Of a stretch of DNA of 11,818 bases, positions 6,365 through 11,818 are shown piece by piece. The position numbers and the translations under genes are program-made. This stretch comes from CABHOJ01 sp965649545 (GTDB lineage Bacteria > Pseudomonadota > Gammaproteobacteria > Burkholderiales > Methylophilaceae): positions 1 to 11,818 of the forward strand of contig CBFGLF010000049.1 in the NCBI GenBank assembly GCA_965649545.1, read 5' to 3'. The notes under the pieces are model-generated. The model saw nothing but the letters and a program-made list of their open reading frames with translations. It was not told where the DNA came from and searched no databases. The stretch's first letter is position 1. Every line of letters begins with the position of its first letter.

Positions 6365-8270
6365 GGGCTTCCTCCTCTTCAGGGGTCACGGTGACCTCGG
6401 CCGGTTTGGGCTGGTCCGGCAGTTTGCCGAGCAGGTAATAATCCATCACCTTGCGCGCGATCGGTCCGGCAGCGGAACCGCCATGGCCTCCATTCTCGAC
6501 GATGACGGCTAGCGCGATCTTGGGGTCGTCGGCGGGTGCATAAGCGATGAACAGCGCATGGTCGCGATGCCGTTCGTTGATGGTGCTCTCATTGTATTTC
6601 TCATTCTGCTTGATGCCGATGACCTGGGCGGTGCCCGTCTTGGCCGCGATCGAATAAGGCGCACCTGCCCCGACACTGGCGGCCGTGCCGCCGGGCAGGG
6701 TGACATCGATCATGCCCAGTTTCACCAGCTCCACGTTCTCGGGTTTGAGCGGGATCTGGTCCGATTTGACCATCGGGGTGGGGGTACTGATACCGGTACT
6801 GTTCTGCTGGATACTGGCGACCAAGCGTGGCTGCATGGCGACCCCGTTATTGGCGAGGATGGCGGTCGATTGTGCCAGTTGCAAAGGCGTGACGAGGGTA
6901 TAGCCCTGGCCGATGCCGACGATGACGGTCTCGCCCGGATACCACTTCTGTTTCCAGCGGCGCATCTTCCAGTCCGGTGTCGGCAACAGGCCGCCGATCT
7001 CGCCCTTGATGTCGATGCCGGATTTGCGGCCGAACCCGAAATGCTGGACGAAGTCGGTCAGTTTATCGATGCCGAGTTCCATCGCCAGACCGTAGAAGAA
7101 GGTATCGCACGAGATGGTGATGGCGCGCCGCATATCGACCTGGCCATGGCCACCGACCTTCCAGTCGCGGTAGCGGTGACTGCTGCCAGGCAGCATGAAG
7201 TAGCCACTGTCGCTGATGCTGAAAGGGGGTTCGCGCTTGCCTGCCTCGAGGCCGGCGAGGGCGACGAAGGGCTTGAAGGTGGAGCCTGGCGGGTAGATGC
7301 CGCGCAATGGCCGGTTGATCAAGGGCTTGTCGAGCGATTCGTTGAGCGCTTTCCAGTTCTCGGTATCGATGCCGTCGACGAACAGGTTGGGATCGAACGT
7401 CGGCATACTGACATAGGTGAGGACCTCGCCGGTCTTCGGGTTGATGGCGACCATGGCGCCGCGCCGTTCACCGAACGCCTGTTCGGCGATCTGCTGCAGC
7501 TTGCTGTCGATGGAGAGGATCAGGTTGTCGCCAGGCACCGGGGCGGTACTGGAAAGCACGCGCACGGCATGGCCGTCGGCATCGATCTCGACTTGCTGGA
7601 ATCCCGTGATCCCGTGCAGGTGGCGTTCGTAATATTGCTCGATCCCGCCTTTGCCGATGTGGTCGGAGCCTTTGTAATTCGACAGGTCGCCCGATTCCGC
7701 CAGCGACTCCAGATCCTTGTCGTTGATGCGCCCGATGTAGCCGATGAAATGGGAGCCTTGCTTGCCCTGGGGGTAATGCCTGAACAACCGCGACTTGATC
7801 TCCACGCCCGGGAATCGGTAACGATTGACGGCGAAATGGGCGGCTTCGACTTCGTTCAGGTGGGTGCGCAAGGGGACGCTCTCGAAGCTGTGGCTCTGCG
7901 CGCGCAGCTTCTTGAAGCGCTTGCGGTCAGCCGAGCTGACCTCGACCAGCTTGGCGATCTCGTTGATCGTCTCTTCGACGTTGTTCACGCGGGCCGGCGT
8001 GATCTCCAGTGTATAGACGAAGAAATTGTGCGCGAGGATGACGCCGTTACGGTCGATGATCAGGCCGCGATTGGGGACGATGGGCACCAGCGAGATGCGG
8101 TTGTTCTCGGCCAGCGTCTGAAAATAATCGTACTTGGCCAGCTGCAGGAAGAAGAAGCGGCTCGCCAGGATACCGAAGCAGACCAGCACGACACCCGCGG
8201 CCACCGCCAGGCGCACGCGAAAATAATATTGTTCGTGCCGGTAGTTTTTAAGTTCTGAACGGGCTTTCAT
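6357..8270 (-). CDS. mrdA: Penicillin-binding protein 2, transpeptidase of the elongasome
   Basis: A class B penicillin-binding protein that crosslinks stem peptides during cell elongation, paired with RodA. A short cytoplasmic N terminus precedes one membrane helix (about 20-41). A dimerisation/pedestal domain follows (about 60-230), then the transpeptidase domain (about 265-615). Catalytic motifs are S330-TF-K333 (PPGSTFKPF), S387-C-D389 (the SxD variant usual in PBP2) and K544-T-G546 (KTGTAQ), the same residue numbers as in E. coli PBP2. The C terminus is acidic (EEEEAHD). I start at the ATG at 8270, which overlaps the mreD stop by one base (TGATG); the frame could also open at a TTG one codon earlier. 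There is no strong ribosome binding site, so translation is probably coupled to mreD. The length of 637 residues is normal. Confidence 0.97.
   Translation of the reverse strand: MKARSELKNYRHEQYYFRVRLAVAAGVVLVCFGILASRFFFLQLAKYDYFQTLAENNRISLVPIVPNRGLIIDRNGVILAHNFFVYTLEITPARVNNVEETINEIAKLVEVSSADRKRFKKLRAQSHSFESVPLRTHLNEVEAAHFAVNRYRFPGVEIKSRLFRHYPQGKQGSHFIGYIGRINDKDLESLAESGDLSNYKGSDHIGKGGIEQYYERHLHGITGFQQVEIDADGHAVRVLSSTAPVPGDNLILSIDSKLQQIAEQAFGERRGAMVAINPKTGEVLTYVSMPTFDPNLFVDGIDTENWKALNESLDKPLINRPLRGIYPPGSTFKPFVALAGLEAGKREPPFSISDSGYFMLPGSSHRYRDWKVGGHGQVDMRRAITISCDTFFYGLAMELGIDKLTDFVQHFGFGRKSGIDIKGEIGGLLPTPDWKMRRWKQKWYPGETVIVGIGQGYTLVTPLQLAQSTAILANNGVAMQPRLVASIQQNSTGISTPTPMVKSDQIPLKPENVELVKLGMIDVTLPGGTAASVGAGAPYSIAAKTGTAQVIGIKQNEKYNESTINERHRDHALFIAYAPADDPKIALAVIVENGGHGGSAAGPIARKVMDYYLLGKLPDQPKPAEVTVTPEEEEAHD
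6371..6376 (-). promoter_or_regulatory. Perfect Shine-Dalgarno site for rodA inside the mrdA tail
   Basis: The minus strand reads AGGAGG, six bases before the rodA ATG. It lies within the codons for the Glu-rich C terminus of PBP2 (GAA GAG GAG GAA). This is the strongest ribosome binding site I found in the operon and fixes the rodA start at 6364. Confidence 0.85.
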
Positions 8271-8749
8271 CAAGTGCGATGAGGATGGCTGTCAGCGCCA
8301 AGCCGGGAGAAGATGAACAATTGCCAGAGCAGGATGCCGGTGATGCTGGGCAGGAAGTAGTGCCAACCTGGCGCCTCGTCGCCGCCGAACAGCTTGAGGA
8401 TCATCAGGATGAGCTGGGCGATCAGTAACAGGACGAATACGTAGCCGGCTTGTTGCCACAAGGTGAACAGGGCCAGGCGACGCTGGTAGCTCACGGCGAA
8501 GTAGGCGGTCAGGGCATAGGCCAGCCCGTTCTGACCGAACAGTCCGCCAGTCGCCAGGTCGATGACCAGGCCCGCGAACCAGGCTGTGCCGATATTGCAG
8601 AGCTGGGGCGCGCGTAGCAGCCAGTAGAGCAAGGTCAGCAACACGAAATCAGGGCGCAACATGAGTCCGAAACCCGACCAGGGCAGCATCTGCAGCACCA
8701 GCGCCAGTAACAGCGAGAGGTAGACGCTACCTAACTTAAGGGGTTGCAT
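8270..8749 (-). CDS. mreD: Rod shape-determining protein MreD
   Basis: A small polytopic inner-membrane protein of the elongasome that works with MreC in controlling RodA-PBP2. The 159-residue chain is mostly hydrophobic, with likely membrane segments near 9-24, 35-48, 57-72, 76-88, 102-121 and 136-149. The RPDFVLLTLLYWLL segment (32-45) is typical of the family, and the length is normal. MreD has no catalytic motif, so the assignment rests on hydropathy, family resemblance and its place between mreC and mrdA. The start overlaps the end of mreC by 14 bases, and the stop overlaps the mrdA start in TGATG, which points to translational coupling on both sides. Confidence 0.94.
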   Translation of the reverse strand: MQPLKLGSVYLSLLLALVLQMLPWSGFGLMLRPDFVLLTLLYWLLRAPQLCNIGTAWFAGLVIDLATGGLFGQNGLAYALTAYFAVSYQRRLALFTLWQQAGYVFVLLLIAQLILMILKLFGGDEAPGWHYFLPSITGILLWQLFIFSRLGADSHPHRT

Positions 8750-9665
8750 GTCGGGTGGCCTCGCTCGCAGGTGCCGATTCGGCTTTGTTGCTGACGGTCT
8801 TGCCGGCAGGGGGTTCGCCGGCCGGTAAACTCAGGACCAGCACTTGCCGGTTGTTCTCGATACCGGCGATCGGTTTGCAGACGATATGCGCGAACGGAGA
8901 GTCCGGATTGTGCTCGATGGTGACCACCTGGGCCACCGCCAGCCCCGGCGGATAGACGCCGTCGATACCGGAAGTGATCAGCCGGTCTCCCTTGCGGATA
9001 TCCACGTTCGCCGGCAGGTAGGGGAGGTCGATGGTGTTGCTGCGGCCATGCCCGAAGGCGATGGCGCGCAGGCTGTTGCGCTCGATCTGGATCGGGATCG
9101 CCAGCTCCTTGTCGGTGATCAGGGTCACCTCGCTGGAGAATGGGTAGGCGCGGGTCACCTGACCGATCACGCCTGCCGCGTCGACCACGGCCTGCCCGGC
9201 GCCGATGCCGTGCTGTGAGCCCAGATTGACGGTCACTTTGTGCGTGAAGGGATCGCGCCCCATGTGCACGATCTCGGCCATCTTGGCTTGCTGGGTCGAA
9301 CGCTGCGCGGCGCCCAGCAGGCTGCGCAGGTGATCGTTCTCAGTCTGCAGGTCGCGAAGCTGCTGCAACTGGGTGGCTTGCTCGATGGCCTGTCCGCTCA
9401 GCTTACGGTTATCGCGCAGCAGGGTGTGATGGGTGGTGAGATACTCGTCGGTGCTACGGTAGAGGTCGGAGGGTAGCTTGGCCAGCAGCTCCAGCGGATG
9501 CAGCATCGCCACCAGGCCTTGCCGGATCTCGGTCAGGTAATGCAGGCGGGAGTCGGTCGCCATCAGCGCCAGGGACAGGGCGGCAAAGAACACCAGGCGG
9601 GCAAAAGGACTAGGGCCGCGAACGAAGAAGGCCGGAGGGTCCTGATGGTGCATGGCTCTTGGCAT
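8736..9665 (-). CDS. mreC: Rod shape-determining protein MreC
   Basis: A bitopic elongasome scaffold with a periplasmic body that binds PBP2 and activates it. A cytoplasmic N terminus of about 20 residues precedes one membrane helix (about 22-37). A predicted coiled coil follows (about 75-120, ending in the TENDHLRSLL heptad pattern), then the two-subdomain beta-barrel MreC core (about 128-280), containing DPFTHKVTVNLGS, GVIGQV and the ITSGIDGVYPPGL motif (230-242). A polar, Ala/Pro/Lys-rich tail ends the 309-residue protein. The ATG at 9665 is used; a second ATG at 9653 is possible, and neither has a well-spaced ribosome binding site. It follows mreB across a 91-base gap that contains an intrinsic terminator. 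Confidence 0.95.
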   Translation of the reverse strand: MPRAMHHQDPPAFFVRGPSPFARLVFFAALSLALMATDSRLHYLTEIRQGLVAMLHPLELLAKLPSDLYRSTDEYLTTHHTLLRDNRKLSGQAIEQATQLQQLRDLQTENDHLRSLLGAAQRSTQQAKMAEIVHMGRDPFTHKVTVNLGSQHGIGAGQAVVDAAGVIGQVTRAYPFSSEVTLITDKELAIPIQIERNSLRAIAFGHGRSNTIDLPYLPANVDIRKGDRLITSGIDGVYPPGLAVAQVVTIEHNPDSPFAHIVCKPIAGIENNRQVLVLSLPAGEPPAGKTVSNKAESAPASEATRHATP

Positions 9666-9703
9666 CTGAGTCTAGGGCCTTGTTTCCTGTGGGGCTAGCT
9701 GAC

Positions 9704-9731
9704 AAAAAGCAGGCCATTCATGATGGCCTGC
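9704..9731 (-). terminator. Intrinsic terminator (probable attenuator) between mreB and mreC
   Basis: A perfect 9-bp GC-rich stem (9709-9717 pairs with 9723-9731) with a 5-base loop is followed on the minus strand by TTTTT (9704-9708). It begins 26 bases after the mreB stop. I found no convincing promoter between it and mreC, so partial read-through is the simplest way for mreC and the following genes to be transcribed. Confidence 0.8.
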
Positions 9732-9756
9732 AGGGTGATCGAATAATGAGGTGACC

Positions 9757-10800
9757 TTATTCGCTGGCAAATACATTGCCCAGTTTGTCCATTTCTTCCA
9801 GTGCACGACCACTGCCGCGGGCGACGCAGGTCAGCGGGTCTTCGGCGACGATCACCGGTAGCCCGGTCTCTTCCACCAGCAGGCGGTCCAGGTCACGCAG
9901 CAACGCGCCACCTCCGGTCAGGACCATGCCCTTCTCGGCGATGTCGGCGCCCAGTTCCGGCGGGGTCTGTTCCAGTGCGGATTTGACTGCACCGACGATG
10001 GCGTTCAAGGGCTCGGTCAATGCTTCCAGGATCTCGTTGCTGGAGATGGTGAACTTGCGTGGCAGGCCTTCTGCCAGGTTGCGGCCGGTGACCTCCATCT
10101 CCAGTACTTCGGAACCCGGGAAAGCGGAGCCGATCTTCTTCTTGATCAGTTCTGCGGTCGGTTCGGAGATCTGCATGCCGTAGTTGCGGCGGATGTAATC
10201 GATGATGGCCTGGTCGAACTTATCACCGCCTACACGCTCGGATTTGGCATAGACGATACCGCCCAAGGAGATGACGCCGACCTCGGTGGTACCCCCGCCG
10301 ATGTCGACGACCATGGAACCGGTCGCTTCAGCCACCGGCATATCGGCACCGATCGCAGCCGCCATCGGCTCTTCGATCAGGTAGACCTGTCTCGCGCCAG
10401 CACCGATCGCGGATTCGCGGATCGCACGGCGTTCCACCTGGGTGGAACCGACAGGGACGCAGATGATGATGCGTGGATTAGGGGAGAACAAACGGGATTC
10501 GTGGATCTTCTTGATGAAGTACTTCAGCATCTGCTCGGTGATGGTGAAGTCGGCGATCACGCCATCCTTCATCGGGCGGATCGCGGTGATGTTGGCCGGT
10601 GCACGGCCCAGCATGCGCTTGGCTTCGAGACCGACGGCCAGCATGGTCTTCTTGCCGGTGGGCCCGCCTTCCTGACGGATGGCGACGACCGAAGGTTCGT
10701 CGAGGACGATGCCTTTGCCACGTACGTAGATCAGGGTATTTGCGGTGCCAAGGTCGATGGCAAGATCATTGGAGAAATAACTATTTAGAAAACCAAGCAT
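9757..10800 (-). CDS. mreB: Actin-like cell shape protein MreB
   Basis: A cytoplasmic actin homologue that forms membrane-bound, ATP-dependent filaments orienting the elongasome. The N-terminal MLGFLNSYFS is a likely amphipathic membrane-binding stretch. Nucleotide-binding motifs are phosphate-1 (DLGTANT, 16-22), the LIEEP motif with the catalytic-type glutamate at 143, phosphate-2 (VDIGGGTTEVGV, 165-176) and the adenosine motif (LTGGGALLRDL, 294-304). The 347-residue length is exactly typical. A GGGA ribosome binding site lies ten bases before the ATG. It is the first gene of the minus-strand cluster, is transcribed divergently from gatC, and is followed by its own intrinsic terminator, which suggests it is made in excess over MreC and MreD. 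Confidence 0.98.
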   Translation of the reverse strand: MLGFLNSYFSNDLAIDLGTANTLIYVRGKGIVLDEPSVVAIRQEGGPTGKKTMLAVGLEAKRMLGRAPANITAIRPMKDGVIADFTITEQMLKYFIKKIHESRLFSPNPRIIICVPVGSTQVERRAIRESAIGAGARQVYLIEEPMAAAIGADMPVAEATGSMVVDIGGGTTEVGVISLGGIVYAKSERVGGDKFDQAIIDYIRRNYGMQISEPTAELIKKKIGSAFPGSEVLEMEVTGRNLAEGLPRKFTISSNEILEALTEPLNAIVGAVKSALEQTPPELGADIAEKGMVLTGGGALLRDLDRLLVEETGLPVIVAEDPLTCVARGSGRALEEMDKLGNVFASE

Positions 10801-10829
10801 TGTTTTTGTATCCCGAGCGAACTGTCACG

Positions 10830-10868
10830 AAGCACATCCGGCCACAAGCGACGGCTGAAGATGTGCTT
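10830..10868. repeat. Inverted repeat in the mreB-gatC control region
   Basis: Two perfect 9-bp arms (AAGCACATC at 10830-10838 and GATGTGCTT at 10860-10868) flank 21 bases that can pair further at GCC/GGC. On the minus strand it would form a hairpin in the mreB leader, with a TT bulge and a 9-base apical loop. On the plus strand its right arm covers the likely -35 region of gatC. It could be an mRNA stem-loop or a protein-binding site; there is no U-tract, so it is not a terminator. Confidence 0.6.
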
Positions 10869-10884
10869 AAAATCAAGTTATAAT
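10855..10884 (+). promoter_or_regulatory. Putative sigma-70 promoter for gatCA
   Basis: A perfect TATAAT lies at 10879-10884. A weak -35 candidate (CTGAAG, 10855-10860, 3 of 6 matches) sits 18 bases upstream. Transcription would start near 10891, giving a leader of about 50 bases before gatC. The surrounding DNA is AT-rich, unlike the coding regions. Confidence 0.6.
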
Positions 10885-10887
10885 AAC
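10877..10887 (-). promoter_or_regulatory. Possible -10 element for mreB, overlapping the gatC -10
   Basis: GTTATAATAAC is symmetric around its centre, so the minus strand also reads near-consensus -10 hexamers (TATTAT at 10880-10885, TATAAC at 10877-10882, each 5 of 6). The only -35 candidate for TATTAT at 17-base spacing is poor (TTAAAT, 10903-10908). The start would be near 10873, placing the inverted repeat in the mreB leader. This is inference from sequence symmetry. Confidence 0.35.
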
Positions 10888-10941
10888 TGATATCGCATTG
10901 AAATTTAAGATTCAAATGAAATTTATGGAATGGGTGGATCA

Positions 10942-11229
10942 ATGTCACTGAGTACTTCCGACGTCAAACGTATCGCGCACTTGGCACGTATCGAAGTCAG
11001 CGATGCCGAGGCCGAAGCGACCCTGCAGAAGCTTTCCGGCATCCTCGGCCTCATCGAGCAGATGCAGGCGGTGGATACGACGGGCATCACGCCGATGTCG
11101 CATTCGCAGGATGTGACGCAGCGCCTGCGTGAGGATGTGGTCACTGCCACCAACCAGCGCGAACTGTTCCAGTCGATCGCACCGGCGGTCGAGCACGGCC
11201 TCTACCTCGTCCCCAAAGTCATCGAGTAA
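10942..11229 (+). CDS. gatC: Asp/Glu-tRNA amidotransferase subunit C (GatC)
   Basis: The small subunit of the GatCAB amidotransferase, which wraps around GatA and stabilises its contact with GatB. The enzyme converts misacylated Glu-tRNA(Gln) and/or Asp-tRNA(Asn) to the correct amidated forms in the cytoplasm. The 95-residue protein starts MSLSTSDVKRIAHLARIEVS, the hallmark GatC N terminus, and ends with a LYLVPKVIE tail matching the family's usual VP-K-VIE ending. I use the ATG at 10942, which gives the normal length and has a GGTGG purine-rich site just upstream. An in-frame ATG at 10930 would add four atypical residues. gatA follows after 9 bases. It is divergent from mreB, with a TATAAT promoter candidate about 58 bases before the start codon. 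Confidence 0.96.
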   Translation: MSLSTSDVKRIAHLARIEVSDAEAEATLQKLSGILGLIEQMQAVDTTGITPMSHSQDVTQRLREDVVTATNQRELFQSIAPAVEHGLYLVPKVIE

Positions 11230-11238
11230 CCCCCTGAC

Positions 11239-11818
11239 ATGATCAACAGCAGCCTGAAAGCGCTGGGGGCGATGCTCGCCAGCAAGCAGATCTCCAGCGT
11301 CGAGATGACAAAGGAGTTCCTCAAGCGTATCGACCAGCACAATCCCGATATCAACGCCTACATCACCCTGGACCACGAGAGGAGCCTGGCACAGGCCGCG
11401 GCCGCCGACGCGCGTATCGCCGCCGGCCAGGCGGAAGCCTTGACCGGGATCCCGATCGCGCAGAAGGACATCTTCGTCGCCAAGGGCTGGAAGACCACCT
11501 GCGGTTCCAAGATGCTCGACAATTTCATCGGACCTTACGATGCCGGTGTGATCGAGCGTTTCGACGCGGCGGGCGCGGTCAACCTGGGCAAGACCAACAT
11601 GGACGAGTTCGCCATGGGCTCGTCGAACGAGACCTCCTATTTCGGTGGCGTGAAGAACCCCTGGGATCGTGCACGCGTCCCCGGCGGCAGTTCTGGCGGC
11701 AGTGCCGCCGCCGTCGCTGCGCGCTTGTGTGCCGCCGCGACCGGTACCGATACCGGAGGCTCCATCCGCCAGCCGGCCTCGCTCTGCGGGTTCTCAGGCC
11801 TCAAGCCGACCTACGGAC
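11239..11818 (+). CDS. gatA: Asp/Glu-tRNA amidotransferase subunit A (GatA), 5' part
   Basis: The amidase subunit of GatCAB, which releases ammonia from glutamine and supplies it to GatB. The first 193 codons are present and the frame is open to the window edge; full-length family members have about 485 residues. The amidase-signature Ser-cisSer-Lys triad is complete: K76 (PIAQKDIF), S151 (PGGSSGGSAAAVAA) and the nucleophile S175 (DTGGSIRQPA). The N-terminal helical region (about 1-60) is typical. The ATG at 11239 follows the gatC stop by 9 bases and has no clear ribosome binding site, so coupling to gatC is likely. gatB would be expected downstream, outside the window. Confidence 0.96.
   Translation, partial: MINSSLKALGAMLASKQISSVEMTKEFLKRIDQHNPDINAYITLDHERSLAQAAAADARIAAGQAEALTGIPIAQKDIFVAKGWKTTCGSKMLDNFIGPYDAGVIERFDAAGAVNLGKTNMDEFAMGSSNETSYFGGVKNPWDRARVPGGSSGGSAAAVAARLCAAATGTDTGGSIRQPASLCGFSGLKPTYG

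Noticed and set aside
6558..8258. A 566-codon open frame on the plus strand antisense to mrdA
   Set aside because: It is a shadow of high-GC codon use in PBP2. Its translation is Asp/Gly/Ala/Arg-rich with no recognisable domain, and mrdA carries all expected motifs on the opposite strand.
10930..10941. An upstream ATG for gatC adding four residues (MGGS)
   Set aside because: The ATG at 10942 gives the conserved GatC start and normal length, with a purine-rich site just before it.
1..11818. A mobile element, CRISPR array, defence island or secondary-metabolite system
   Set aside because: Every gene of substantial length is a recognisable housekeeping gene with intact motifs; I saw no transposase, integrase, direct repeat array or att-like duplication.

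Overview
This 11.8-kb window is an ordinary, gene-dense chromosomal segment from a Gram-negative bacterium. GC content is high, and the protein sequences together with the gene order (mreBCD joined to mrdAB-rlpA-dac, then dat-ybeD-lipB-lipA, with gatCA divergent) point to a betaproteobacterium, perhaps of the Gallionellaceae/Nitrosomonadales type. That assignment is inference from family resemblance; no rRNA is present. I see no mobile element, CRISPR array, tRNA or rRNA, and no previously undescribed system.

Layout. Positions 1-54 hold the last 17 codons of an unidentified plus-strand gene. Positions 55-298 are non-coding and contain three hairpins, including strong terminators for both incoming directions. 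From 299 to 10800 ten genes run on the minus strand. In transcription order they are mreB, mreC, mreD, mrdA (PBP2), rodA, rlpA, a dacA/dacC-type DD-carboxypeptidase, a D-amino-acid transaminase, ybeD (DUF493), lipB and lipA. Many junctions overlap or are separated by only a few bases, so the genes from mreC to lipA are probably co-transcribed. A canonical intrinsic terminator between mreB and mreC probably sets mreB apart as a more highly expressed cistron. Positions 10801-10941 form a divergent control region. To its right, gatC and the first 193 codons of gatA run on the plus strand and leave the window.

Function. MreB, MreC, MreD, RodA and PBP2 form the elongasome that polymerises and crosslinks lateral-wall peptidoglycan in rod-shaped cells. 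RlpA (probable lytic transglycosylase with a SPOR domain) and the DD-carboxypeptidase remodel that peptidoglycan, and the D-amino-acid transaminase can interconvert D-Ala and D-Glu, both peptidoglycan precursors. LipB and LipA attach octanoate to lipoyl domains and insert the sulphurs, serving the 2-oxoacid dehydrogenases and the glycine cleavage system. GatC and GatA are subunits of the GatCAB amidotransferase that completes Gln-tRNA(Gln) and/or Asn-tRNA(Asn).

The most useful second-look items are regulatory: a 9-bp inverted repeat and a near-symmetric -10 element between mreB and gatC, the mreB/mreC terminator, and a perfect AGGAGG ribosome binding site for rodA encoded inside the Glu-rich tail of PBP2.
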